The notes: generated from the letters alone by a model not told the origin. Positions 23,007 through 32,648 are shown, counted from the stretch's first letter. The stretch: 64,000 nucleotides of DNA from Dactylosporangium sp. AC04546 (GCF_022095675.1 NZ_JAHYSG010000005.1:124001-188000); one strand, 5' to 3'. Numbers and translations: made by a program.

Positions 23007-24446
23007 ATGACCACGGACGACTTCGACACCGCGCCGGCGCTGGTGTTCCGCGGCGCCACGGTCGTGACCGTCGACGACGCGGGCGTGATCACCGGCGGCG
23101 ACGTGCTCGTCATCGGTGACCGGATCGCTGCGGTCGGGACCGGGCTCGCCGTGCCCGAGGGCGCCATCGAGATCGACGGCAGCGGCGGCATCCTGATGCC
23201 CGGCATGATCGACACCCACCGGCACATGTGGCAGGCCAACCTGCGCGGCTTCGGCGCCGACTGGACGCTCAGCGAGTACTTCACCTTCTACTACCTGCAG
23301 TGGGGCCCGCACTTCCGCCCGCGCGACATCTCCGCGGGCAACCTGCTGTCCGGGGTGGAGTCGGTGGACGCCGGGGTCACCACGACCGTCGACTGGTCGC
23401 ACGGCCTGCGGACGGTCGAGCACGCCGAGGCGGCGGCCGACGCGTTGCTCGCCGCGGGTGGCCGGTTCGTGCTCGCGTGCGGCAACCTGCTGGGCGGACC
23501 GTGGGAGTGGACGAACGATCCGGCGTTCCGGGCGTTCGTGGCCCGGCGTACCGGCGCCGACACCGACATGCTGGCGCTGCAGCTGGCGTTCGACGTCACC
23601 GGCGACCCGGCGTTCCCGGAGCGCGCCGCGTTCGAGGCGGCGCGGGAGCTGGGGCTGCGGGTGACCACGCACGCCGGGGTCTGGCAGGCCACCAACGACG
23701 TCGGCATCCGGCAGATGTGGGACGCCGGGTTCATGGACCCGACCGTCACGTACGTCCACTGCTCCACGCTGTCGGACGACTCGTACCGGAAGATCGCGGC
23801 CAGTGGCGGTACCGCCTCGGTCGCCACCGAGAGCGAGATGAACGCCGGACAGGGCTACCCGCCCACGCACCTGCTGCGCCGGTACGGCATCCCGGTGTCG
23901 CTGTCGCAGGACACCAGCGTGTGGTGGAGCGGCGACATGTTCTCGGCCATGCGCGCCACGCTCAACGCCGACCGCGCCCGCTGCCACCTGGAGGCGCACG
24001 CCGAGGGCCGCACGGTGACCGTCAACGAGGCCCGCGCCGAGGACGTCGTGCGGTGGGCCACGCTCGGCGGCGCGCGGGCCATCGGCCGCGACGCCGACCT
24101 CGGCAGCATCCGGCCCGGCAAGAAGGCCGACCTGGTGCTGGTGAAGAACGACCGGTCGCCGGCGATGCGCCCGATCCTGCACCCGTACGGGCACCTCGTC
24201 TACCAGGCCGGCCGCGGCGACGTGCACACGGTGCTGGTCAACGGCCGGGTCGTCAAGCACGCGCACCGGCTGCGCGGGATCGACCTCGGTGCGGTCCACG
24301 ACGACGTGGACCGCACCGTGGACTTCCTCCGCTCGACGATGGGCGAGCAGGCATGGCGGGACGGGATGGCCCCGGCGCTGCCCGCCGACGAGCGGATCGA
24401 CAACCCGTACACCTACTCGGCCGTCGACGGCCGGGACGCGAAGTAA
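23007..24446 (+). CDS. Metal-dependent amidohydrolase (AtzA/8-oxoguanine deaminase-like), copy 3
   Basis: This 479-residue protein begins MTTDDFDTAPALVFRGATVV; GAGGAGGT lies 5 bases upstream. The metal motif PGMIDTHRHMWQ is at about residues 66-77, then LRVTTHAGVWQATNDVGIRQ, TYVHCSTLSDDSYRKIAASG, TESEMNAGQGYPPTHLLRRY, SLSQDTSVWWSGDMFSAM and GSIRPGKKADLVLVK. Compared with copies 1 and 2 it has DTHRHMWQ in place of DTHRHTWQ and lacks EMQMG, so it is the most divergent and may act on a different intermediate. It is tightly packed between the dehydrogenase and the M24 gene. Confidence 0.92.
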   Translation: MTTDDFDTAPALVFRGATVVTVDDAGVITGGDVLVIGDRIAAVGTGLAVPEGAIEIDGSGGILMPGMIDTHRHMWQANLRGFGADWTLSEYFTFYYLQWGPHFRPRDISAGNLLSGVESVDAGVTTTVDWSHGLRTVEHAEAAADALLAAGGRFVLACGNLLGGPWEWTNDPAFRAFVARRTGADTDMLALQLAFDVTGDPAFPERAAFEAARELGLRVTTHAGVWQATNDVGIRQMWDAGFMDPTVTYVHCSTLSDDSYRKIAASGGTASVATESEMNAGQGYPPTHLLRRYGIPVSLSQDTSVWWSGDMFSAMRATLNADRARCHLEAHAEGRTVTVNEARAEDVVRWATLGGARAIGRDADLGSIRPGKKADLVLVKNDRSPAMRPILHPYGHLVYQAGRGDVHTVLVNGRVVKHAHRLRGIDLGAVHDDVDRTVDFLRSTMGEQAWRDGMAPALPADERIDNPYTYSAVDGRDAK

Positions 24447-24467
24447 CGCAGAGAGCGAGAGCACACC

Positions 24468-25817
24468 ATGGGGACAGCCACCTTCGGCATGAACGTCGTC
24501 GACTGGGAGAGCCGAGTCGACGTCGACCGGCTGCGCCGCGAGCGGCTGGCGAAGCTGAAGCACCGGTTGCAGCAGTCGGAGGTGGGCGCGCTGCTCACGT
24601 TCGACTTCCACAACATCCGGTACATGACGGCGACGCACATCGGCACCTGGGCGATGGACAAGATGATCCGGTTCGCGCTGCTGCCGCGCGGCGGCGAGCC
24701 GGTGCTGTGGGATTTCGGCTCGGCGGCCCGCCACCACCAGCTGTACGCGCCGTGGCTGGACTACCGCACCGGCGACGACGCCGCCGAGGGGGCCAGGGGC
24801 ACCAGCGGCGCGCGCGCCGGCATCTCGGTGCTGCGCGGCGCGTTCCACCCCGACGCGGGCATCGCCGAGGCGGTCGCGCAGAAGATCTTCGAGGAGCTGG
24901 AGCGCTACGGCCTGCACACCGCGCCGGTCGGCGTGGACGTGGTGGAGATGCCGGTCCTGCAGGCACTGCGCGCCAAGGGCATCGAGGTGGTCGACGGGCA
25001 GCAGGTGTTCCTGGAGGCCCGCCGGATCAAGACGCCCGACGAGATCACCCTGCTCACCACGGCGGCGTCCATGGTGGACGCCGCCTACGACGAGCTGTAC
25101 GGGTTCCTGCGTCCCGGGGTCCGGGAGAACGAAACCGTCGGCCTGGTCGCCAAGCGCCTCTACGATCTGGGCTCCGAACACGTCGAGGGGGTCAACGCGA
25201 TCTCCGGCGAACGCTGCTCCCCGCACCCGCACGTGTTCAGCGACCGGCTCATCCGCCCCGGCGACCCGGCGTTCTTCGACATCCTGCACAGCTTCATGGG
25301 GTACCGCACCTGCTACTACCGCACGTTCGCGGTCGGCAGCGCCTCCCGCGCGCAGGTCGACGCCTACACGCGCTGCCGCGAGTACATGGACCGGGCGATC
25401 GAGCTGGTGAAGCCCGGCGCCACCACCGCCGACATCGTCAGCGTGTGGCCCACCGCGCAGGAGTTCGGCTTCGCCGACGAGGAGGCCGCCTTCGCCCTGC
25501 AGTACGGCCACGGCGTGGGCCTGTCGATCTGGGAGAAGCCCATCTTCAGCCGGCTGGTGTCGCTGGAGCACCCCGAGGTGCTGGAGGAGGGCATGGTGTT
25601 CGCGCTCGAAACGTACTGGCCGTCGGCCGACGGCGTGGGCGCCGCGCGCATCGAGGAGGAGATCGTCGTGACCGCCGACGGCGCCGAGGTCATCACCAAG
25701 TTCCCGGCCGAGCAGCTGCTGGTCGCCGGGCAGCGCTACTACACGACCGCCGGCCCGCTGCCGCTGCAGCGCCACGCCCAGTCGCACATCAACAACCGGG
25801 ACGGAGCGGGCAGCTGA
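24468..25817 (+). CDS. M24 (creatinase/aminopeptidase P fold) family protein with incomplete metal site
   Basis: This 449-residue protein has a creatinase N-terminal domain (about 15-180: VGALLTFDFHNIRYMTATHI, ALLPRGGEPVLWDFGS) and an M24 pita-bread domain (about 190-440). His is kept in YGHGVGLSIWEKP, and two Glu in EEGMVFALETYWPS and AARIEEEIVVT. The Asp region reads GDPAFFDILHSFMGYRTCYY then RTFAVG; by hand alignment the second metal Asp, normally in VDISRT-type sequence, is replaced near the Cys. The fold includes peptidases, creatinase, ectoine hydrolase and the DMSP lyase DddP, which shares the F-D-x-x-NIRY-x-T pattern. I do not assign an activity. Confidence 0.85.
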   Translation: MGTATFGMNVVDWESRVDVDRLRRERLAKLKHRLQQSEVGALLTFDFHNIRYMTATHIGTWAMDKMIRFALLPRGGEPVLWDFGSAARHHQLYAPWLDYRTGDDAAEGARGTSGARAGISVLRGAFHPDAGIAEAVAQKIFEELERYGLHTAPVGVDVVEMPVLQALRAKGIEVVDGQQVFLEARRIKTPDEITLLTTAASMVDAAYDELYGFLRPGVRENETVGLVAKRLYDLGSEHVEGVNAISGERCSPHPHVFSDRLIRPGDPAFFDILHSFMGYRTCYYRTFAVGSASRAQVDAYTRCREYMDRAIELVKPGATTADIVSVWPTAQEFGFADEEAAFALQYGHGVGLSIWEKPIFSRLVSLEHPEVLEEGMVFALETYWPSADGVGAARIEEEIVVTADGAEVITKFPAEQLLVAGQRYYTTAGPLPLQRHAQSHINNRDGAGS

Positions 25818-25927
25818 TGGCCATCGCGACGCTCGCCGAGGCGGAGGTCCGCAAGTCGGCGCGCGGCTGCCGGTTCTCCGCGGAACACGGGCCGGCTTCC
25901 CGTCCGGCGCGTTCGGGACGCTGCTGA
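25817..25927 (+). pseudogene. Short frame coupled to the M24 gene, probably a truncated or frameshifted gene start
   Basis: ATG 25817 overlaps the M24 stop (TGATG) and opens 36 codons reading MAIATLAEAEVRKSARGCRF. In the next frame the DNA continues as ARLPVLRGTRAGFPSGAFGT then LLIGS, which looks more protein-like. The original gene may have crossed a one-base shift around 25860-25865 and been truncated by the hairpin region that follows. I do not recognise the family. Confidence 0.35.
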
Positions 25928-25934
25928 TCGGGTC

Positions 25935-25960
25935 GGCCGGCGCGACCCGTCGCGCCGGCC
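25935..25960. terminator. Bidirectional hairpin terminator between convergent units
   Basis: GGCCGGCGCGA, loop CCCG, TCGCGCCGGCC forms a perfect 11-bp stem with a 4-base loop. It lies between the end of the plus-strand amidohydrolase/ABC/M24 run and the end of the minus-strand GntR gene, and could stop transcription from both sides. No U-run follows, as is common in GC-rich actinobacteria. Confidence 0.7.
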
Positions 25961-25968
25961 GGGCCCGC

Positions 25969-26652
25969 TCAGCCGTTCGCGGTGAAGATCTCCGGGTGGT
26001 GTGACAGTTCGACTCTCGTACGCCGGATGTGGCCTTCCAGCACCCGGCCGGCGTCCACGACATCACCCCGGCGCACGGCGTCCAACAGCAGCTGATGCTC
26101 GGCGTTGACGATCCAGCGCCGCGTCTCGCCGATGATCGTCATGAACGCCCGGCGGTAGTACTGCGTGGAGTTCCACAGCCGGACCACGATGCCCGCGAGC
26201 GGCTCGACCTCGCAGCGCGAGTAGGTCAGCAGGTGAAACTCCCGGTCCAGCCGCAGGAACTCGGTCACGTCGGTGTTTCGCTCGATCGCGCGCTGCAGGG
26301 CCTCCAGCTCCGCGATCACCGCGTCGTCCAGCCGGGGCAGGCTCTCGGCCAGCGCCAACGGCTCCAGCCGTTCGCGCATCCGGTAGACGACGTCGAGCTC
26401 CCGGGCGCCCAGCCGCAGCACCCGGGCGCCCTTGTTCGGCTCCTGTTCGGTGAGGCCCTCGGCGGTGAGCATGCGCAGCGCCTCCCGGACCGGCAGCCGG
26501 CTGGCACCGAGCCGCTCGGCGACCTCGTTCTGGCGGATCCGCTGCCCGGGCGGGATCTGTCCGTCGAGGATGGCCTGGCGCAGGTAGGCGGCCACCCGCA
26601 GGCTCGCCGCCGACTCGGCCGGGCCGTCGGTCATGTCGTCAGTCACGTCCAT
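25969..26652 (-). CDS. GntR-family (FadR/FCD subfamily) transcriptional regulator
   Basis: This 227-residue protein has a winged HTH at about 15-85 (VAAYLRQAILDGQIPPGQRI, RQNEVAERLGASRLPVREAL, RMLTAEGLTEQEPNKGARVL) and an FCD helical ligand domain at about 95-215 (YRMRERLEPLALAESLPRLD, DREFHLLTYSRCE, NAEHQLLLDAVRRGDVVDAG) with the D-x-x-FH and EH metal/ligand positions. It overlaps the end of the upstream VOC gene by 14 bases; a later ATG (26634) would avoid the overlap. FCD regulators typically repress carboxylate catabolism genes; the likely target is the divergent 2-oxoacid dehydrogenase operon at 27304. Confidence 0.92.
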   Translation of the reverse strand: MDVTDDMTDGPAESAASLRVAAYLRQAILDGQIPPGQRIRQNEVAERLGASRLPVREALRMLTAEGLTEQEPNKGARVLRLGARELDVVYRMRERLEPLALAESLPRLDDAVIAELEALQRAIERNTDVTEFLRLDREFHLLTYSRCEVEPLAGIVVRLWNSTQYYRRAFMTIIGETRRWIVNAEHQLLLDAVRRGDVVDAGRVLEGHIRRTRVELSHHPEIFTANG

Positions 26653-27151
26653 CGCGTGCCGGCCCCGCCAGGTCGAACGCCTTGCCGTCCGGATAGGACA
26701 CCAGCTCGAACTGCATTCCCCACGGAGCCAGAAAATACACCCATCGCTGCCCGGCGCTGGGACCCGAGCTGGCGGTCGGGTCGCCGAGCACGGTCACGCC
26801 GCACCGCCGCAGGTAGTCGACGGCGACGTCCAGGTCCTCGACGTAGAGGGCGACATGGTGGCCGCCGACGTCGCTGTTGCGCGGCGGGTGCGGGTCCTGG
26901 TCCGGCGCTTCGTAGTGGAACACCTCGAAGATCGCCTGGCCGCCGCAGCGGAAGAGGTGCAGCCGGCGCATGACCGCGCGCGGGCCGACGCCCAGGTGCT
27001 CGGCCATCCAGTCGTCGTCGCGCTCGAACGGGCCCAGCGAGTACAGGTACTCGCAGCCGAGCACCTCTACCAGGAACCGTCGGGCCTGCTCCAGGTCGGG
27101 CACGGTGAAGCCGATGTGGTCGACCCCGGTCAACCCCGGCAGCGTTGCCAT
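26639..27151 (-). CDS. VOC superfamily (glyoxalase/extradiol-dioxygenase fold) protein
   Basis: ATG 27151 is chosen because GGAGGT precedes it; a frame extension to 27181 has no SD. The 170-residue protein shows two beta-alpha-beta3 VOC halves: GVDHIGFTVPDLEQARRFLV with metal His, then HLFRCGGQAIFEVFHYEA; and GGHHVALYVEDLDVAVDYLR then WVYFLAPWGMQFELVSYP with the closing Glu. These residues suit a divalent-metal VOC enzyme such as an isomerase, lyase or epimerase. It is first in the minus-strand unit with the GntR regulator and divergent from the E1/E2 operon, so it may act on an intermediate of that pathway. Confidence 0.88.
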   Translation of the reverse strand: MATLPGLTGVDHIGFTVPDLEQARRFLVEVLGCEYLYSLGPFERDDDWMAEHLGVGPRAVMRRLHLFRCGGQAIFEVFHYEAPDQDPHPPRNSDVGGHHVALYVEDLDVAVDYLRRCGVTVLGDPTASSGPSAGQRWVYFLAPWGMQFELVSYPDGKAFDLAGPARDGRD

Positions 27152-27163
27152 GAACACCTCCGT

Positions 27164-27173
27164 ATGGATCCAT
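27164..27173. promoter_or_regulatory. GntR operator candidate, site 1
   Basis: ATGGATCCAT is a perfect 10-bp palindrome lying 12 bases upstream of the VOC start codon, in the divergent region between the VOC/GntR and E1/E2 operons. A near-identical palindrome sits 64 bp away, centre to centre. Confidence 0.6.
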
Positions 27174-27227
27174 TTTGGCATTCATACCACCGCGACGTCT
27201 CGAAAAACAGCCGCGATCATCTTGAGA

Positions 27228-27237
27228 TTGGATCCAT
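27228..27237. promoter_or_regulatory. GntR operator candidate, site 2
   Basis: TTGGATCCAT shares the TGGATCCA-type core with site 1 and is 66 bases upstream of the E1 start. The 64-bp centre spacing is close to six helical turns, so both sites face the same side of the DNA, compatible with cooperative binding or a repression loop. Confidence 0.6.
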
Positions 27238-27303
27238 GTACTGCGAGACTGCGGCGATGCGGCCACTCTGCGCCGCCGCGATGCAGTGAAGGGGTGCAGT
27301 CAC

Positions 27304-29490
27304 ATGCCCGAGCGCCGCCCGCTCACACCGGACCAGCCGTGGGTCGAGTTCACCGTCACCGACGCCGACTGGGACGCCGCCGCACCGGAGCTCCTGACCT
27401 CGATGTACAGCCAGCTGATCCTGATCCGGACCTTCGAGCAGTACGTGCTCCAACTGGCCGCGGAAGGGCTGGTCCACGGCCCCGCCCATTCCAGCATCGG
27501 GCAGGAGGGCGGCGCGGTCGGCTCGATCCTGGCGCTGCGCACCGGGGACACGGTCAACGGTTCACACCGCGGCCATCACCAGTTCCTGGCCAAGGCCCTC
27601 GCCCACGTCGAACCGAAGGGCATCGACCCGACCGCCGACTACTCACCGGAGGTGCGCGACGTGGTGCTGCGCACCCTGGCCGAGATCTGCGGCCTGGACC
27701 GCGGCTGGAGCCACGGCCGTGGCGGCTCGATGCACCTGCAGTGGAAGCAGGCCGGCGCGATCGGCACGAACGCCATCGTCGGCGGCGGCGTCCCGCTCGC
27801 CGCCGGATCCGCGTGGGCGCACGGCCGCGCCGGCACCGACGCCGTTGCCGTGACGTACTTCGGCGACGGTGCCATCAACATCGGCTCGACCCTGGAGACG
27901 TTCAACCTGGCCGCCGCCTGGCGCCTGCCGCTGTGCTTCTTCGTGGAGAACAACCACTACGCGGTGTCGACGACCGTCGACGAGTCGACCGCCGAGCCGC
28001 GCCTGTCCGCCCGCGGGCCCGGCTTCGGCATCCGCAGCTGGCGCGTGGACGGCATGAACGTGCTCGCCGTGCACCTGGCGATGCGGGAGGCGGTCGAGGC
28101 CATGCGCGCCGGTGACGGCCCGACCCTGGTGGAGGCCGACGTCTATCGGTACTACCACCAGAACGGCCCGTTCCCGGGCAGTGCGTTTCGCTACCGCACC
28201 CGCCAGGAGGAGGACAGCTGGCGCGCCCGCGACCCGATCACCCAACTCGAGGGGCACCTGGCCCGGCGCGGCATCCTGTCGACGGCGCAGCAGCGGGGCG
28301 CCCTCGACCGCGCCAACCAACTGCTCGCCGAGACCGGCGGGGTTCTTCTCGAACCGGCACCGGGCGGCAAACCGCAGGAGCGGCGCATCCGGCCGGCCGA
28401 GTGGCCGGACCCTGCCTTCGCCGACGTCGGCGTGCGCGGGGACCTGTCCGAGTTCGCCGGTGTCCGTACCGCCGACCGCGACGACTACGGCGCGACGGCA
28501 ACGATGAAGTTCGTCGACGCCGTCGCCAGGGTGATGGACCGCCGGATGGCCGCCGACGAGCGGATCGTGGTGATGGGCGAGGACGTGCACCGGCTCAGCG
28601 GCGGCACCAACGGCGCCACCCGCGGCCTCAAGGAGACCTACCCGGACCGGGTGCTCGGCACCCCGATCAGCGAGAACGCGTTCGCCGGCCTGGGCGGCGG
28701 GCTCGCCCTGGACGGCCGGTACCGCCCGGTCGTGGAGTTCATGTACGCCGACTTCATGTGGGTCGCCGCCGACCAGCTGTTCAACCAGATCGGCAAGGCC
28801 CGGCACATGTTCGGCGGCGACGACCCGGTCCCGTTCGTGCTGCGCGCCAAGGTCGCCATGGGCACCGGCTACGGCTCCCAGCACTCGATGGACCCGGCCG
28901 GCGTCTTCGCCACCGCGGCCGGCTGGCGCATCGTCGCGCCGTCCACGCCGTTCGACTACGTCGGCCTGATGAACAGCGCGCTGCGCTGCCAGGACCCGGT
29001 GCTCGTGCTCGAACACGTCGACCTCTATCCCGCCACCGGTGAGGGACCGGCCGGCGACTGGGACTTCTGCCTGCCGGTCGGTCGCGCCGCGGTACGCCGC
29101 ACCGGCTCCGCCGTCACCGTGCTCACCTATCTGGCGATGACCGGCACGGTGCTCGACGCGGTCGAGCGGACCGGCGTCGACGCCGAGGTGATCGACCTGC
29201 GCTGGCTCGACCGGGCCAGCATCGACTGGGACACCATCGGCGCCAGCGTGCGCAAGACCAACCGGGTGCTCATCGCCGAACAGGGCGCCCTCGGCACGTC
29301 GTACGGTGGCTGGCTCGCCGACGAGATACACCGCCGCTGGTTCGACTGGCTCGACGCGCCCGTCGAACGGGTCACCGGCGGTGTCGCGTCCCCCAGCATC
29401 AGCAAGGTGCTCGAGCGTGCCGCCATCGCCGGTACCGACGACGTCGCCCGCCGCCTCACCGAGCTCAACGGCGGTGGTGATCGTGGCTGA
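27304..29490 (+). CDS. 2-oxoacid dehydrogenase complex E1, alpha and beta subunits fused
   Basis: This 728-residue protein starts MPERRPLTPDQPWVEFTVTD, with GAAGGGG as SD. The alpha part (about 30-370) has RTFEQYVLQLAAEGLVHGPA, HRGHHQFLAKAL and the thiamine diphosphate motif VTYFGDGAINIGSTLE, then FFVENNHYAVS. The beta part (about 400-720) has MKFVDAVARVMDRRM, VVMGEDVHRLSGG, GTPISENAFAGLGGGLAL, VEFMYADFMWVAADQLFNQI and DPVLVLEHVDLYP. It oxidatively decarboxylates a pyruvate, acetoin or branched 2-oxoacid and passes the acyl group to E2 lipoate. Alpha-beta fusion in one chain is a known but less common layout. E2 follows with an 8-base overlap. Confidence 0.93.
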   Translation: MPERRPLTPDQPWVEFTVTDADWDAAAPELLTSMYSQLILIRTFEQYVLQLAAEGLVHGPAHSSIGQEGGAVGSILALRTGDTVNGSHRGHHQFLAKALAHVEPKGIDPTADYSPEVRDVVLRTLAEICGLDRGWSHGRGGSMHLQWKQAGAIGTNAIVGGGVPLAAGSAWAHGRAGTDAVAVTYFGDGAINIGSTLETFNLAAAWRLPLCFFVENNHYAVSTTVDESTAEPRLSARGPGFGIRSWRVDGMNVLAVHLAMREAVEAMRAGDGPTLVEADVYRYYHQNGPFPGSAFRYRTRQEEDSWRARDPITQLEGHLARRGILSTAQQRGALDRANQLLAETGGVLLEPAPGGKPQERRIRPAEWPDPAFADVGVRGDLSEFAGVRTADRDDYGATATMKFVDAVARVMDRRMAADERIVVMGEDVHRLSGGTNGATRGLKETYPDRVLGTPISENAFAGLGGGLALDGRYRPVVEFMYADFMWVAADQLFNQIGKARHMFGGDDPVPFVLRAKVAMGTGYGSQHSMDPAGVFATAAGWRIVAPSTPFDYVGLMNSALRCQDPVLVLEHVDLYPATGEGPAGDWDFCLPVGRAAVRRTGSAVTVLTYLAMTGTVLDAVERTGVDAEVIDLRWLDRASIDWDTIGASVRKTNRVLIAEQGALGTSYGGWLADEIHRRWFDWLDAPVERVTGGVASPSISKVLERAAIAGTDDVARRLTELNGGGDRG

Positions 29491-30826
29491 GCTGCTGCGC
29501 ATGCCGGAGATCGCGGCGAACACGGAGGAGGCGATCCTGGCCGGCTGGCCGGTTGCCGAACGCGAGCCGTTCGCCGCCGGCGCCGTCATCGCCACCATCG
29601 AGACCGCCAAGGCGGCCGTCGACGTCGAAGCCCCCGCCCCCGGCGTGATCCTGCGCATGCTGGTCGCCGAGGGTGCCAACGTCCAGGTCGGCGACGCGAT
29701 CGCGCTGATCGCGAACCCCGATGAAACGGTGGACGATGTCGACGCCACCCTGACCCGCCTCGGCTTCGCCGCCTCGCCCGCTTCCCCGCCCGTCGACGTC
29801 GCCGCCGCCTCACATGTGGACGGTGCCGGCGGACGGTCCCGGGTGTTCGCCAGTCCCTTGGCCCGCAAGTTGGCGCGGGAGGCCGGCGTCGCCTTCGAGA
29901 CCCTGCGGGGGTCGGGTCCGCACGGGCGGGTGGTACGGGCCGACGTCGAGGCCGCGATCGCCGACCGCGAGCGCGCGGTGGCCCCGGCCGCGCCGCCGGC
30001 CGCGGCCGCGGGCTCCGCGTCGACCTCGACCTCGGCGTCGACCTCAACCTCGGCGTTGACCTCGACCTCGGCGTCGACCGAAGACTCGGTCGTGGCGCCG
30101 GAGCAGGCTGTTGGCGGCGGGCGGGCGGCGGGCGCAGCGACCGCGGGAACCGGCCTGGTGCCGCACTCCCGGCTGCGCCGGGCCATCGCGCGCCGGCTCA
30201 CCGAGAGCAAGTCCAACGTGCCGCACTTCTACCTGCGCGGCAGTGCCCAGGTCGACGCGCTGCTCGCGCTGCGGGCAGAGCTCAACGCCGCAGCCCCGGT
30301 GAAGATCTCGGTCAACGACCTGGTCGTCAAGGCGGTGGCCCAGGCGCACACGGCGGTCCCGGCCATGAACGTCGTGTGGACCGAGGACGGCATGCGGGTG
30401 TTCCCCTCCGTCGACCTCGGCATCGCTGTCGCCACCGACGGTGGCCTGGTCACCCCGGTACTGCGGGCGGTTGAGCGGATGGGCGTGAGCCAGGTCGCCG
30501 CGGCGGCCCGGGACTTCGCCGAACGCGCCAAACGGGGCGGCCTCAAGCAGGACGAACTGGAGGGCGGCAGCGCCACCGTCACCAACCTCGGCATGTACGG
30601 CACCGAGGAGTTCGCCGCGATCATCAACCCGCCCCAGTCGACGATCCTCGCCGTGGGTGCGGCCCGCCGGGAACCGGTCGTCACCGACACCGGCGACCTC
30701 GCCGCCGCCACCGTCCTGCGGGTGACCCTCTCGGTCGACCATCGCGCCATCGACGGCTCCCTCGCCGCACAGTGGATGCGCGCCTTCGTCGGGATTCTGC
30801 AGCAGCCACTGCGCATCGTCTGCTGA
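29483..30826 (+). CDS. 2-oxoacid dehydrogenase complex E2 (lipoyl acyltransferase)
   Basis: GTG 29483 gives 447 residues starting VAELLRMPEIAANTEEAI and overlaps the E1 stop. The lipoyl domain (about 1-75) carries IETAKAAVDVEAPAPG, with the lipoylated Lys at about residue 45. An E1/E3-binding domain follows at about 115-155 (FASPLARKLAREAGVAFETL, GPHGRVVRADVEAAI), then a Ser/Thr linker encoded by an 18-bp tandem repeat. The catalytic domain (about 225-447) ends with LSVDHRAIDGSLAAQWM, the HRxxDG motif. No dihydrolipoamide dehydrogenase gene is adjacent, so E3 must come from elsewhere. Confidence 0.93.
   Translation: MAELLRMPEIAANTEEAILAGWPVAEREPFAAGAVIATIETAKAAVDVEAPAPGVILRMLVAEGANVQVGDAIALIANPDETVDDVDATLTRLGFAASPASPPVDVAAASHVDGAGGRSRVFASPLARKLAREAGVAFETLRGSGPHGRVVRADVEAAIADRERAVAPAAPPAAAAGSASTSTSASTSTSALTSTSASTEDSVVAPEQAVGGGRAAGAATAGTGLVPHSRLRRAIARRLTESKSNVPHFYLRGSAQVDALLALRAELNAAAPVKISVNDLVVKAVAQAHTAVPAMNVVWTEDGMRVFPSVDLGIAVATDGGLVTPVLRAVERMGVSQVAAAARDFAERAKRGGLKQDELEGGSATVTNLGMYGTEEFAAIINPPQSTILAVGAARREPVVTDTGDLAAATVLRVTLSVDHRAIDGSLAAQWMRAFVGILQQPLRIVC
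30017..30088 (+). repeat. 18-bp in-frame tandem repeat in the E2 linker (about four units)
   Basis: Units beginning GCGTCGACCTCGACCTCG start at 30017, 30035, 30053 and 30071. The second and third differ by one base each and the fourth is degenerate after GCGTCGACC. Each unit encodes six residues of the type A-S-T-S-T-S, forming the flexible inter-domain linker. Unit number could vary between strains without frameshift. Confidence 0.8.
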
Positions 30827-30830
30827 GGAC

Positions 30831-30879
30831 GGCGGCACAGCCCCGGGTCCGGAGCAATCGACCGGGGCTGTGCGCCGCC
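30831..30879 (+). terminator. Strong hairpin terminator after the E1-E2 operon
   Basis: The left arm is GGCGGC-ACAGCCCCGG and the right arm CCGGGGCTGT-GCGCCGCC, giving an approximately 16-bp GC-rich stem with a loop of about 16 bases, starting 4 bases after the E2 stop. Position and strength fit an intrinsic terminator without a U-tract. Confidence 0.75.
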
Positions 30880-30978
30880 GCTCCCGCACAGATGAGCGCT
30901 CACAGTTCGCGTATTGACGATCGTGATGCTATAGGCCATCCTGGCCTCGTTCACCAGTTCCGCCACTGGGAGGATTCC

Positions 30979-32648
<1,670 letters not shown>

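Noticed and set aside
24468..25817. Assignment of the M24 protein as a DMSP lyase (DddP)
   Set aside because: Only the N-terminal pattern is similar and part of the metal site appears missing, so fold-level annotation is all that is justified.
22809..26066. Long minus-strand open frame opposite the amidohydrolase and M24 genes
   Set aside because: Translation is a shadow of the plus-strand genes, with no domains. The real minus-strand gene in this area is the GntR regulator ending at 25969.
27643..30216. Long minus-strand open frame opposite E1/E2
   Set aside because: Shadow frame. Repetitive Val/Glu runs come from the E2 linker repeat read backwards.
30914..30935. TTGACG ... TATAGG promoter for the GH27 gene
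   Set aside because: The spacing between the two elements is only about 10 bases, too short for a sigma-70-type promoter.
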